Made by a program: the position numbers and the translations under genes
Part shown: positions 49,692 through 62,832 of the stretch, piece after piece
How positions within the stretch are numbered: position 1 is the first letter of the stretch
Layout: the number at the start of each line of letters is the position of its first letter
Notes under the pieces: generated by a model
What the model saw: only the letters and a program-made list of their open reading frames with translations
Database searches by the model: none
Told to the model about the DNA's origin: nothing
NCBI GenBank assembly: GCA_019914995.1
Contig: CM034139.1
Span: 6,860,461 to 6,924,460 of the forward strand
Direction: 5' to 3'
Length of the DNA stretch: 64,000 nucleotides
Source: Acanthochlamys bracteata
Lineage: Eukaryota; Streptophyta; Magnoliopsida; Pandanales; Velloziaceae

Positions 49692-52067
49692 TTATATTTT
49701 GATCCATTCTGTTCCATCAATGTAACTAAGAGAAATAAAAGGCTTGGCTTCTTCATCAGTGAGTTCTCTTGACCATGCAACTCTTCCATCATGGCTTGCT
49801 CCTGGTCCTTTGCACTTGTATTGCCCGTAGAACACCGTCCTGCAATAAAAATTCATTACATATATGGTTAAAATTGACCAGAACTTATTAAGAAAAAAAA
49901 AAAAATGCGCAATCGTGCATCTTCATCTTAAGTAATCCCAAAGTGAATTTTTAAAAATAAATTATTGAGAAATAAGTTTACGGAAGTAAAATCTAGTTAT
50001 CCTTAGACTTCAATGGGTTTTCTTTAATCAACAGTGCTTCTTCCTATAAAAAACTTTATATCATGATAAGCAAGATCATGAATTGCTTGAAATAGAAACC
50101 AAAGATGAAAGCCTAGCTACAAGCCTACAACCAACCCATAAGGAGGCACTTGTTACCATTTTAATTGCCTTAGTGCATGACACATATGATCCCAAATAAG
50201 AAGCTTCTATGCGGCTTTTTATCATAAGTGCTTCTCTTGCTTTTCTTAGAGCACTGAAGATAAACTTACCAAACCACTTGTATCAGAAGTTTTTATCATA
50301 TAGGCACTTCAACATATGCATCAAAAGTTTGAAAGAAAGGGACCTGACTATAGTGTCCTCTTAGTGGTTTTGGTGGTACCGTAAAGAGATAAGCTGCGGT
50401 CACTCTCGGTGGTTGTAGTGCTTTGCAGAGTGTCCATGTAACGAATGGAGAGATAATTTAGCCTATCTCTTCTAGGCAAAACCATTAGTTAGTTCGGTAA
50501 AGTGGGATCACTTCACTATATATGCAGAAGGTACGATAAAAAATATCTTATTTCAAACTCTGACCATCTAAAAGAGCAGAGAACTTTGGAAATAACGAGA
50601 AGTTTATGTAGAAAAAAAAGCTTACATTTCTCTGTTGGGGTCACCCCAATTATACCATCCTTGAGGAACGATGATATTGTCCATGTAAGTGTAAGCGAAG
50701 ACTACACGAGAGAATGTTCCCCATGCTCTTCCCAAATACAATGTCCCGGAGCCGGTCACCTTGCAATTCACAAAGGAGAACCCTGTGTCTTCCAACATGC
50801 TCGCCCTATTCTGTGCAGTTACTGCTCCATAGTGCTCTGCTATTGCATGTACATGGCAATTCTGCAACCAAATTATATTCAGCAATGAAGTTCTGTCCGT
50901 CTCTATTATTGATGTCTCTTTCGAAAAAGAAGCAACAGAAACCATGCACACTGACACAACCTAGACCTTTCACTACTGATCAGTACATGACAATTTGTCT
51001 CTGTAGGAAATTGTGTTTATGTGTAACGTGTGTGTTTGTGTGTGAAGGCTAGAAGCCAAAACAATGTCTATTCATTACATGAAAAACGAAAATATGTACT
51101 TCATAAATGAAGATAGAAGAACTCAGAAGAAAGATTGAAGGAAATCACCTCATAGAGTGAAAGAGCATTGCCAAATATGAAATCAACTGAACCTTCAATG
51201 TAGCAATCTTTATAGTAATGTCTTCCGTTGTGATCATACAGAGTGTCCTGTGCACCCAGAAATCTGCAACCAAGAAATGCCGCCGTGTCGCCGGAGATTC
51301 TAAACGCAACTGCTTGAACTGTTCCTTTTCCTCCTGGTGCTGGAATAGGTGTAGTGTTCTATCAAATTAAAGACCCCAAACAGTAAGAATAAAACCGAAA
51401 AGCTTGCTTGCCGATTTTTTATAATATTGTTCAAAATTTGAACCTTGAATGTAATGTTTTTCGCCATGAAGTACGGTGAATTCACAGCAAAAGTTGCAGA
51501 GTTGAAGGTTCCCAATGGTTGTCCTCTTGGTCCTGGCGTTAATGCATTATCTCCCCATTGAACTACTGTAGTTTCTGCTCCTGCTCCTTCAATTGTTATG
51601 AATGCTTTCGTTGGTGGTATGCTAACTTTCTCTCTGCAATCAATCCAAACAATTCAATCAAACAATGGGATTCTGTTCACTAAAAAAATTGTTCGAACTT
51701 ACGTATATACTCCGGCACTGACTTTGATGGCAACTCTAACAAGATTAACAGAAGGGAGAGAATCAATGGCAGCTTGTATAGTAGTGAAATCTCCAAATGC
51801 AGGGTTCTTATCTACAACAAGAGTGTATGAGGGTGAAACTTTGTTCATCGCCCTGGCAAATCTGCTATGCCGGAGTCCTCCGACGTATCTAATCCATCTC
51901 ATGTATTGCCTTTCGATCATCTCGTTGTACGTTGAGTTGCCCGAGTAGTAGTAGTTCTTCTGTTTTCTTGTTGGCTTCAACCCTTTTGTGTGACACATTA
52001 CTTGATCAATGTTGATTACTACTACTACAAGAAACATAATGCAGATCGAACGTTTGAAAGAAAACAT
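49692..52067 (-). CDS. Pectin methylesterase (pectinesterase), secreted, without pro-region
   Basis: This carbohydrate esterase family 8 enzyme de-methylesterifies homogalacturonan in the cell wall. Five minus-strand exons (51703-52067, 51444-51633, 51149-51358, 50626-50861, 49692-49839) join in frame for 382 residues. A hydrophobic signal peptide ([16 protein letters not shown], about residues 8-23) leads directly to the catalytic domain without a PMEI pro-region. All catalytic signatures are present: AGVYTEKV near 117, Gln200 in [11 protein letters not shown], Gln222-Asp223 in QDTLYDH, Asp244 in DFIFG, and Arg300 with Trp302 in YLGRAW. The C-terminus WYNWGD...[11 protein letters not shown]...[11 protein letters not shown]-type ending is complete. 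It resembles the plant group including PME15/53/68, but I cannot name the orthologue. The start is the ATG just before the signal peptide. Confidence 0.95.
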
Positions 52068-53856
52068 TGTTCTTGAAGAACAACAAGAACAAGAAGAAAG
52101 AAAGCGAGCTGCAGAAATGGTGGTGGTTATGGTGATGGTGATGGTGACGGGAGAAGAAAACAGAGAAGGATTTAAAGGAGTTCACGGGCATGTTTGCTGA
52201 CAGAAGTAAAAGTGTAAAGAATCACAGGTGTAGGAGAATGAAGAGAGTTACGAACTCACATGTGTGCTGTGATTGTGATTGAATTTTCTTTTTCTTTCTT
52301 TAATTTTTTTTGTTTAGGTTATACTATTGCTTTTGTTTTTGTTACTGTTCTCTTCTTCTGGTTCTATTCTCTTGGTATCTACCTAACTGATAATGTTGCT
52401 TTTAATATATTCCCATTATCTTCTTAAGTTTGTGTGATTTTTTATACTTGTGGTTTATTTCCTACTATTTAAATAGTTGAGTGGATGCACGATAAATTAG
52501 AAAAGTTATAAAAAAAGAAGCTCTGTTTTGAAAATTTTACATATAATATGAAAACTCCTTTGGAGTAGAGTAGAGTGTGGCATAAGTCTGTGTTTTGATT
52601 TCATAAAAATGAGTTTCATAAAGAGTATATTTTAATTATAAAAAAGATATTTTAATTAAATATAAGTGAGTTTCATAAAGAGTATATTTTAATTGTAAAA
52701 TTTTTGCTTATTCTTTCTAAATTTTAAGTGTCGCTATTTTATTATTTCAATTATCACTTTAAATTTTATTTTAATCAAAGTTTAACTTTCAAATTTCATT
52801 TTACTTATTTCAATTATTTATTTCAAAATTTATTTTTACTGAAATTTATTTTTAAAGGATCTTCACTTTCAAAAAACTGTACTTTTGTATACTTAAAATA
52901 TGTTCCAAAAAATGAATTCGATAAAACGTAAAATTCGGTGAAAGTAGAATCAAAATTATAATTAAAATACGTTGAAGTGAATTTTGAGGTTAAAATTTGA
53001 TAGAAATATAAATTGATGCGAAAGTAAAACTAGAGTTCGATATTATAATTAGAATATATGATGTAGTGGTACTCAAAATTTGGAGAAAAAAAAAAGAATT
53101 TTTTGTAACTAAAACACACTTATAAAAACTTAACGTTTGAAGTTGCTTATTAAATAAAATAATTTTTTCACAAAACAAATTCGATAACTTTCATATTGAA
53201 AAATATTTATATAATAATTTTATACATAAATTGTATTCATGTATTTCAGAATTTAAAAAATAGTACTAAGAAATGTTATTTGAACTTAAAAATTTTAAAA
53301 TAAGACCAAATAAATTACTATAAGTAATTTCAAACATTTTTTTAATTCTGCCACCGGTGAAATGGAACTGCGGTGCAGCGAAGAGATTCACGTAAGCGAG
53401 CTCACTTGTTGAAATAAAAAACTCGTCTGTTATTATGTTGTGGACCTTGTGGTTGAGCGGTTGCTATCACTGCTATAGTTGCTGCTCTTTTTTTAATTAT
53501 TGCTTTTCTTATTTTTATTTGTTTCTTGTTAGTTGGTACCCATGAGCGCTCCAGTTTGGGCTTGGGTTGGGCTTGGAATTGGGCTATCTTTAATTTCTCG
53601 AAGTTATAGTAGGCAACAAGTTTATAGAAACGCAACGGTCGACAGAAAGATTTTAAATTCGAACTTGAATCATTAAATCGTACATTGAATTCGGAAGCAA
53701 AAGCTCCACAATAGTTTTAAGGAGATTTGTAAGAGAAATTCAATTTCAGGTATTAAAATTTTCGAATTTTTTATGAATTTATGCTTGTTGGTTGTTAATT
53801 GATGAGGTAGTCCAGCTTTGATTTTGTTTTGTTTTGTTTTCTCTTTTTCAGATTCA
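52068..53856. other. Intergenic region between pectinesterase and membrane-protein genes
   Basis: The left part is the pectinesterase promoter (the genes are divergent). About 52,560-53,340 is AT-rich with repeated GAGTTTCATAAA and TTTAATTAT blocks, including a short direct repeat (52,608-52,635 versus 52,668-52,695). Near 53,850 a TTTTTCAG acceptor six bases before the next start codon shows that the following gene has a spliced leader. Confidence 0.45.
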
Positions 53857-56800
53857 ATGAATAGAACAAGTTCGAAATCGTATAATTTGAATAATGATAT
53901 GAAGGAGAATAGTTTTGATCTCAATCTTCACAGAGGATTTGGATCGAGAAGAAAACAACCGGACTTTGAAATGAAGAAGAAAATTTTAGTTGAGAGAAAC
54001 GAAACCGATTGTTCTACTACACCCGGGCAATTGAAATCTGTACTGGTTCCAAATGCTTCAGAGATATCTCCGTTCTCTTTGATGATTTCTCAATCAAAGC
54101 AAAATTTGAAGTCTTCAGAAACTTTTGCTCCGTATGATCCTTTGATTAATTTCACTTCGCCGAGGCCGGAGTTTCTCCGATACGACCCTAACCGGCGAAA
54201 GGAAATTCTTCGCCGAATCGACATGGAAAGAAAAAGGGAAGAAGATGAACTGTCGGATTCATCAGAATGTTGGATGCAATCTTCAGACGGAGATGATTCA
54301 GAATTTGAACAGTTTGAGTCAGAGATTGAAATGGCGGAGATGGAAAAGAGTTCTCGGGGCTGTGGAATGCTTTGGAATTTCGTTTTTTTGTTTGGGATTC
54401 TTGTCTCTGTGTTTTGGTTCATGAGTTCTGAGGAATCAAGTTCAGTTCTTTCTTTACAGGAGAAGAAATTAGTTCATGGGAATGGTATTAGGATGGACAG
54501 TGAGTTTCTGTTAGAATTATCTGGGACGTGCTCCAATGTTTGTCCTGGAGAAGGACATTTAGGGTTTGATTGTAGCAAAAGTTCCAGCGTTTACACCTAT
54601 GAACTGCTCGATGAAATTCCAGATCAGGATTTGATTTTAGGAAACAGGAAAGGTTTAGCAGAAGACCATGCAGATTACTTTGGAGACAATGGAAACTCTT
54701 CTGGTAGTTTCTCCATGGATGATGCAAAGACTGGAGAGGACCATGAATTTAGACAGCTGTCTAGCTATGGAGAAAAGGGTCCAGGTAACGATGCTTTTGA
54801 AGTACCATCTGATTCTCATTTTATGGATGTTTTACAGACTGCACAGAGTGAACAATTACCATTTCATGGAGTTTCAGTATCTGAGCCATTAGAGATGAAT
54901 GGACAGGAAAAGAAGCAAGTTTCAGAAATAGGCGATTTGAATGAATCCCTCAGTTATAGGTCTCATGCAGAGTTTGAGGTGAGCATGCTATTGGATGGGC
55001 AGAGCTCTAAAGAGTATGAGTTGCCTGTTGTTACCGATGCAGAAGTGGATCCAGAGAAAGCTACTGGGTTGCCTCACAGAGATGCTTTTAAGCCAAATCA
55101 CCTGTTCATATCCCTCGGGGTAATATTATGTGGGATTTTAGGCATCCTGTATAATCATATAAAGAGAGCTGCTTGGAAGTTATCAATATCATATTCACCT
55201 TCACCTCTGCATTGTTCTTTTGATCCAACCAGGAAAGAAGCTCAGGAGAATGCAGATATTAATATAGAGGACAAGGCATACCATTCAGATATCAATTTAT
55301 TGCCTGGAGGTCATAGTGATTTTGAGACGCAATCTGCCACTAATGTTGCTGTTGAAATAGCAGCGATGGAGATGCCTAATTTGTTGAATATTGAGATGGA
55401 AAATGTGGAGGATAAGATAAATCAGTCAGACATTTGCTCATCCTTTCAAGATCATATTAACAGAGGTTGTTCTTCGAAACCTTCTGGAACAGATGCTGAC
55501 AAGAAGGCCCGTTTGGTGAATGCAGACAAGGGCAATATGAAGGATAACTGCAACCGCTCAGATTCTTCATCCCATCTTAATAGTATTAGTGATTTTGACC
55601 ATTATGGGACAAAGCCACCAGCTGTCAAACTACTTGGGGAATTCTCCCTAGTCGATGCACTTGCTCCGAGTATTGATATGGTTGATAAGGTGAAGGAAGG
55701 TGGGGCCTTGCCGCTTTATCAATATCAAAGGAAGAGATCAATAAGGAGTAAATCACCTTCTTCTGCCAACAAGGTTTATCCATCTCCTCCAAAGTCTATA
55801 CCATCGAAAGAGACTGCTTCCAATGGAAGCTTAAGTGCACAGCAAAAGGCTACTCGCAAGGAGGTAAGTAATCCACTTTATGTTATACTCTATTGCAATT
55901 TGCTTAAAATAGTTCTAGGAGTTGTTTGCTTTTTTGGTGGTTGGCACCATTATTAGCTAATCGTCCAATTTCTAGTTATGAAGTACTTGATAGGAAGATT
56001 AGGTGTTCCACTGAGTTTGTAACTATTACCAGTTATTTTGCATTGTCTTATGTGAGATTGTGTTGCGGTAAATTATCATACAATACTGATTAATATGACA
56101 GAAATTGTAATATGATAGAGCAACTCCACCAACTACAAAGAAAAAGACCTATGTTGCTTGCATTTGTCATGTATAGCTATATGGAATAACAAGATCAAGA
56201 TAAAAATACCTTCCATTTCAGAAAAGTTTTATTTCAAAAGCACTCCAAACACGGTAGAAGCATCCTGCCATTCCCCCATATGCTATATTACATCATTATA
56301 AGTTTTCTTGACAACTTGACTCCAATAATTGGAAAAACTTAGATCCGTACACTTAATTTCAGTGGTGCATTCTAAAGATGATCTCATTTATCTTGTAATC
56401 CAACTACTTTGGTACACCAAATGAAACGTTTATCTGATTAATTATCGGAGAAACTTTGTTTAAGAAACGAGCTCTATTTCTTTACCTAAAAAAAATACGA
56501 TAAAAAATCTCATTACGTAGAATTATTCTATACTTTTTAAATTTTTAAATAAATTTTTTAGATACTTATAAAATGTGTATTGAAAAACGTAAAATAAAAA
56601 ATTGAAAAGTTATTTTTATGGTAAGCTAAGCCAAACGCACCAGTACAGAACGCACTCAAGGCAGTCGAAAGAACAATGAATAAAGCGATAGCTTCTTATT
56701 TTGAGATTGTAGTTAAAGAACTGATTCTTACAGAAAAAACTTATAAATCACAGAGTTCACAGATTTGTAGGATGTCAAAAGATACTCAACTATGCATACT

Positions 56801-57126
56801 GTGATTTCTCTTGAAAAGGATTACGCATGCCGCCATGAAACTCTGCAGGCTTTTCCGTAATTAAGTTCAGTTAGAAGCGTCACACTTCTAAAATTTGTTT
56901 ATTTCTTCGTCCCTTACAAAACATACGACAGATTGTCACATGATATGGCTCCACCTGCTGTACTACCTTGAACCATGGTCAAATTTTTCATTTTGCTTTA
57001 TCTTCATTTAAAGTTATGCTTATAAGAACAACTTTTGCTCAGGATTCTGGAAAGACGGAAGACGTAGGGAAGGAACTTGCAAGTCCTCTAAGACGTTCGA
57101 GCAGACTCCATAACCAAGCAATTTGA
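53857..57126 (+). CDS. Plant membrane protein of unknown function, two transmembrane segments
   Basis: Two exons (53857-55863 and 57043-57126) encode 696 residues, joining KATRKE to DSGKTEDVGKEL in phase 0 across a 1,179-bp intron. I do not recognise a named domain. The N-terminus has a conserved-looking block (NFTSPRPEFLRYDPNRRKEIL, near residues 108-128, split here by one substitution from typical RYxPNRR), then an acidic Ser-rich stretch. A first hydrophobic segment (GMLWNFVFLFGILVSVFWFM) lies near 168-190 and a second (LFISLGVILCGILGILY) near 415-435. Between and after them the protein is long, acidic and Ser-rich. It ends in a basic RRSSRLHNQAI tail. The chosen ATG follows a leader intron acceptor by five bases; an in-frame ATG 39 bases upstream lies inside that intron. 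Similar two-helix proteins with an SPRPxFLRY motif exist in other plants as uncharacterised, to my memory. Confidence 0.8.
55864..57042 (+). other. Intron with AT-rich MITE-like insertion
   Basis: This intron has donor GAG|GTAAGT and acceptor TTTGCTCAG. At about 56,490-56,635 it holds an AT-rich block ending AAGCCAAACGCACC, the same terminal motif as the repeat at 63,042-63,274. The inserted repeat lies well away from the splice sites. Confidence 0.5.
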
Positions 57127-57874
57127 CCATGCTCAAGAACTTCAAGTCCAAGAAGACAGTTTCTTGCTGCGTATTCAGATTACTGAAACAGCTTCCTGTT
57201 GTTTCTAGCCTCAACTTTACTACTGATATCTCGTATCTCTTTCATGAGATTGGTTTCTGACTCATGTTTGGCATTTGTAGGCTTGATTTAGTGAAGTAGA
57301 AACCCAGTCTTTTATTCTGTTTGAGCTTAATGCACCAGAAATTGCTTACATCTATCAGGTAACTTACCAAAGTCGTAAACTTCAAACTATTTTATAGGCT
57401 ACTATAATGTGAAAGGGGAATGTATGCTGTTTGAAGTCTTTGCATAGAATTTCAAAACATGCAAGATTAACTTAGTCGCTTCTGTAATAACTAGGCGCAA
57501 TATATTATCATTCTATCCACATCTGCTTATGTTAACAGCCATAATTCCTACTCTGCTTACCATCAAAGTCCAAACACATAAGTTCTTAGCAATCACTTTA
57601 CTTTCTGTAATCAGTTTATCTCTATAAACTCCAGGTATGACTTGTGAGATAATGAGAGTATACAAAACAGATCATGTACTAATGTATGCCATTTTCTGAA
57701 TAGAAGACGTATTACTGCAAATTCTAGTTATCAGAGAAGAAGTAATTATATTTTTAATAATATTGAACTGATCATGCAAAATATATCAAAACCTTAATAA
57801 CTTTCGTCTTTTATAATTTTATTAGTTTCCCTCCAACAGAACGAAAACGTTTTTCATTGTCCGAATCGGACAAA
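57127..57874. other. Intergenic region between tandem plus-strand genes
   Basis: It holds the 3' UTR of the membrane-protein gene and the short promoter of the AMP1-like gene. No coding frame is seen. The two genes are same-strand neighbours only about 750 bp apart. Confidence 0.45.
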
Positions 57875-60800
57875 ATGGCAACCAATCGCTGGCGATTCAC
57901 CGGGAGTTTTATCTCCACCATCCTTATCACCGCCGCCGCCATCATCATCCACGTCGCAACCACCTTTAACTCATCTTCATCGTCCTATCACTCTCTCTTC
58001 CTCTCCCTCGCCGACAACTTCACTGCCGCCGCTCACCTGCACGCTCTAACTGCTCTCCCTCACCCTTCTTCTACCCCCGCCGATGCCTCCGCTGCCGTTT
58101 ACGTCTCTCGCTCTCTATCCAATTTCAAAACCCGCTCCACTTTCTACAATGTTCTTCTTTCGTTCCCGATCCACCGCTCCCTCTCGCTCAACGGTTTTGA
58201 ATTCTCGTTGATTCAAAAACCCTACCCTAGCGAAACCCCCGCCGCTGCTGACGTCATCCCGACATTCCACGCGTACGCGAAATCGGGCACGGCGGTGGGC
58301 CCCGCCGTATACTGCAACTACGGCACTGTTGAGGACTTCGCCGCTCTGCTAGAGATGGGAATCAACGTCTCCGGCGCCGTCGCTGTCGCACGGTACGGTA
58401 AGATCTACCGGGGGGATATCGTCGGCAACGCTGAGGATGCAGGAGCGGTTGGGGTTGTGACCTTCACCGATAAGAAGGATTACGGACCGAAGGAGAGTTT
58501 TTTTCCAGAGAGCAAGTGGATGCCGCCGACCGGAGTTCAGGTGGGATCTACTTTTACTGGAGTTGGGGACCCTACCACGCCTGGATGGCCGAGCAGTGAT
58601 GGTTGTGAGAGAATTAGTTTGGTGCAGGTGGCAGAGGGTGGGACAGTGCCTGGAATTCCTTCACTACCTGTTTCAGCGCATGATGGGGAAGAGATTCTGA
58701 AGGCTGTCAGCGGAAAGGTAGCACCTGATAATTGGCAGGGTGAAGATGGAGCACCTGTCTATCACATTGGACCTGGTCATGGGGTCCTTAACATCAACTA
58801 CACTGTGAGTTCAGTTCATCGTGGTCTTTGCTTATTGTTAAAACAGCTAGTACTGAGTTCCTCGTTACAGCAAGTTGACTATATATATCAAGTTTGGCGA
58901 TAGTTCGGCGAAAATACTTTTTATGCAACTTTGATTTAATGTGTTAGGGAAATGATACGCTGGCGACTATACAAAATGTTATTGCTTATATAGAAGGGAA
59001 AGAGGAGCCCGACAGGTATGAAATCATGTTTGCTTAATGCATTCGTTGTTTTGTTGATGATGAAAGTGTCCTTTCATCTGAAATCTTAATGTTACCAGGA
59101 ATTTATTAATTTTAGCGGTAGGTTGCTTTATGTGTCATCTCTTGTCCTAGATAATTATGTCTAACTATCACTAAATACTTTAGATGAACAAGAATGAGTT
59201 GGGGTTACTGCTTTTAAATGACTTAGTTGGAAAGTACATCTATAATTTTCTTTTTCTCTTGTCGTTATGGCGATCACTAGCTTGATCTGGCCATCTCACA
59301 TGCTGTTCATTACGGAAAGACCCTTCAAAGTCATTGCTTTAATCTTGAAAATGAATCCTCCGCATATACTTTCAAAAACAATATTTAGTAGATGATTGCC
59401 TTGAAAAGTATATCTACAAAAATGTTGATTCCAGCTGTCTAGTAATCTGTCCTACATAGTTATTAAACTAGTTTCTATACAGTGTCAATGTCTTGATCTT
59501 TGTTCCTAGATGTTTAGCTGTTTTTCCTTCAAAGAAGCTTATGTTAATGTCTAGCGGCAATTGTCACTTTGTCAGCAGGGTTTTGTTCAGATAGATGCTT
59601 AAACCTTTTCTTGTTTTCACAGGTATGTTCTGCTTGGTAATCATCGGGACGCATGGACATTTGGAGCAGCTGACCCAAATAGTGGAACAGCTGCTTTGCT
59701 TGAGGTATATACTTAAATAAGGAAGGAAGTCTTCCTCTAAGTAGTTCAAAACAACAGTAGCACGTATAGGCATTTGTTTCTAGGAGCATGTGATATCACA
59801 AATCTGCATGCGTGCTAACACTCATGGACCGGGAGGAAACTTGCCACTTGGCACACATACGGGTTCAAGCTGCAAACAACTATTATGAGGACCTGAATTT
59901 GCATAAGATTCTTTTTAGGCATACAAATATGCACTGTAACTATCCATTTTTAGTAACCTGAATTTGGATTTGCTATATATTAGAACACTTATTCTGGGAA
60001 ACTGTTTTACAATTGTGTTTAAGATAGAAATGATCTTTGTAATTGATTTAACTTTGAATTCCATGAGGGAAATTGCACATGTCATTGGTCTACAGAATCT
60101 ACTGGTTAGAGCAACTGTGTGGATGCTTTTATCTTCATAACTTATTTATCACCGATTTGTTGACTTTCTCATTCTATTGCTACTTGTTTCATGTACAAAC
60201 TAGTTAGCTGAAAGGCTATGGACATTGCAAAAAAGAGGATGGAGGCCTCGGCGGACGATTGTCTTATGCAACTGGGATGCAGAAGAATATGGCCTGGTCT
60301 CTTTCTCTTTCCCTCTCTTTATTTCCTGTGTTACGTTCTATGTGGAAAAGCCATTTTCTTCACTTTTGCACATTGATGTAGGAGTCTTCCCATGAGAAGC
60401 ATTTGATTTTTTGTACCCTTTTGTAGATAGGCTCGACGGAATGGGTTGAAGAGAACAGGGAACTTTTAGCTTCCAGGGCTGTTGCATACCTTAATGTAGA
60501 CACAGCTGTTTGTGGTCCAGGATTTTATGCCTATGCAACACCACAGCTTGATGAACTACTAGTACAAGTATCTAAGCAGGTTACAAATACTCAGGCATCA
60601 TTCTGATTTCTCCTAAAAGAAAAAGAAGTAGCTAAGTAGCTCTTTAATGCTTCCACAGCCTATTGTTATTTTTTTCTCGATTTTGAGGTTGCTCATTGTC
60701 GTGTTTGTAGCTTTGTAAATGGTAAACTCATACATGGATGGGTGTTAACAATACTGTGAATTACCATTTAGAATAAAACCGTCGGCACATATATATGATA

Positions 60801-62832
60801 TCTTAATATAATGCAGTAATTTTTTTAATTATCCGATATGTAATTGCAAAGGAGTGGAGGACTAAAATACACGGGTGATAAGGTTTTACCTTTGTATCTC
60901 CTGCAGTTTTGCTAAGCTAGCATTTCTTCTAATTTTTAGTTTTTACATTGTCTACGAAGGTTGCTGACCCTAATAATTCCTCAAGGACGGTCTATGAATC
61001 ATGGATCGCATCTGCTGATTCCCCTCCTGTAAGTAATATCTTCCCTGTAACTTGTGGTACGTTATATGCTTAGGACGTGTTTTAGTTGCCCTGAATTCAC
61101 TTTCTTCCTCCAGATTTTTAGTTGGGCCACTTCCTGTGTTTCCATTGATCCAAACTCACTGAAGTCACCTCTAACCTACTTCTCACCAGACTCACTTCCA
61201 ACTTTCTAGGAACTGAGTTTTGGGCAACTAAAACACGTCCTTAGCCTGAAAGGTCGAATCCTCTTATTTCTGGGGACAAATGACTCAAGGTTTTTATATC
61301 CTATTTAAATATTGAAGATATATGTCTTCAGCTTGTACTTTTTTTACTTTGCTGAATTTTTTTAAACTGTAGATAGGGAGACTTGGAGGTGGCTCAACAG
61401 ATTTTGCTGCTTTTATTCAGCATGTTGGTGTCCCTTCAGTAGAACTTGCCTATGGATCTGGTAAATACCTCCCCCTGACAAACATAGTTTTCCTACATCT
61501 TCCAAAAGTGGTCCTTCTCTACAACTCTTACCATATAATGCCCGAAATTTTTTTAATCTTGACAGATCTATGTAAATATGCCTTTTGACTCTGAGTACTG
61601 CATTCAGAAATAGCTTTTTATATGCTGCAGCATACCCTCTTTATCACTCTATGTATGACGACTATGTTTGGATGGAGAAGTTTGGGGATCCGTTCTTCCA
61701 TCGGCATGTTGCATGTAATACAACTTCCCCAAGCCCGTAGTTTTTTGTCAATATGCTTTGTTTCTTCATATCCACTAATTCTCATACTTTTCCACTTTGC
61801 CACGAGGATGTTGCTCATCTTGCTGTTTAATGTGATTGCATGCACTGTACAAGCATAGAATTATAGAAATTGAACCCTGACATGGTAGGCTTATTTCTTC
61901 TAGTGGCAAGTATTTGGGGATTAGTTGCTCTTAAACTTGCGGATGAGGAGTTTTTGCCTTTCAATTACTTAGCATATGCTTCGGAGCTCAAGGTGTGTTT
62001 TCCTTTGGAACTTAACGATAACAAAATAATTCTTTTGCTGCTTATTTTAGTAGTATCATCTATGAAAGCAATCAGTTTTCTTTTCTAAACATCGCCGAAT
62101 AATTCTAAAATTGTTATGTATACATTTGTTTGAACTCAAAGTGAAAGCGAAATCATGTGGGGAACTTCCTTTTTTTTTCCTCCTCTTTCTTTTGGAGATA
62201 GAAAAGCACCAAAATTCTTGAAGACGACGTTGTGGAGAGGTCTCTGAGCTTCGCTCCCTTGCACAAATCCATTGAGGAGCTTCAGATGGCAGCCTCTATT
62301 ATAGAGAAACAGAAGAAGGCAATATCTACTCTTTAGTTAATTTTTTGTTGCAGCAGAATTTAGTGTCAAATCTTTCAATGATGAAGTTCAAATAATATTC
62401 CAGGCATTGGAAAGTAAAATCTGGACACTTGAATGGAGGAAAGACCAGCTAAAAGTTAGGGAGCTGAACGATAGGTTGATGATAGCAGAGAGGGCATTTA
62501 CTGACAGAGGACTTCTTGGGAAGCCATGGTACAAGCATTTGGCAAGTGTTCTTGCTCATGGTATGTTAAAAACTTAATTCTGAAAAACATTTGTACATAG
62601 TTTATGGTTTGAGTTTGTTGTGTCCAAGTAAAATTTAACTATCTCACAGATCTATGGACCAACGAGTCATAATGATTATGGATCGAAGGCATTCCCAGGG
62701 ATAAACAATGCAATTGACAAGGCCAAGAGTTCAAACACTTGGGAATCATGGCAGCTCGTCCAACACGAAATATGGAGGGCAGCCAGGGTTTTGGCACACG
62801 CATCTTTAGTCCTCCGAGGACAGTTCACTTAA
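57875..62832 (+). CDS. AMP1/LAMP1-type glutamate carboxypeptidase II-like protein (M28 family)
   Basis: A complete 12-exon gene: 57875-58804, 58948-59015, 59623-59704, 60204-60296, 60427-60579, 60960-61028, 61373-61460, 61631-61714, 61904-61992, 62202-62318, 62404-62541 and 62650-62832, giving 697 residues. AMP1 (about 705 residues) is an ER membrane protein that restrains meristem size and cytokinin output and is needed for miRNA-guided translational repression. One N-terminal anchor ([18 protein letters not shown]) is followed by a PA domain, the M28 peptidase domain and a helical dimerisation domain. Metal and catalytic residues of human GCPII are all present: His340 and Asp350 (GNHRDAW, ADPNSG), Glu387-Glu388 (DAEEYG), Asp416 (LNVDT), His500 (YPLYHS). 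Translation starts at ATG 57,875; a TTG further upstream is not a credible start. The introns after exons 10 and 11 begin with GC instead of GT. AMP1 versus LAMP1 cannot be settled here. Confidence 0.95.
62319..62403 (+). other. GC-AG intron (AMP1-like gene, intron 10)
   Basis: The exon ends CAGAAGAAG and the intron begins GCAATA. No GT occurs between this point and the in-frame stop six codons on, and none in the preceding 35 bases. The acceptor ATTCCAG lies at 62,403 and the frame is kept, so the non-canonical donor is well supported. Confidence 0.8.
62542..62649 (+). other. GC-AG intron (AMP1-like gene, intron 11) with competing GT donor
   Basis: The exon ends CATTTG and the intron begins GCAAGT, the preferred context of GC donors. 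This keeps the frame and gives WYKHL joined to IYGP, as in the AMP1/LAMP1 family. A GT donor (CATG|GTATGT) 19 bases downstream would shift the frame and end the protein eight codons later. Confidence 0.7.

Noticed and set aside
53818-53856. Earlier in-frame ATG for the membrane protein
   Set aside because: It lies within the T-rich tract before a clear CAG acceptor at 53,848-53,850, so it is intronic.
57857-57874. Extension of the AMP1-like protein by six residues upstream
   Set aside because: The extension would begin at TTG, not ATG. The ATG at 57,875 gives the expected N-terminal anchor.
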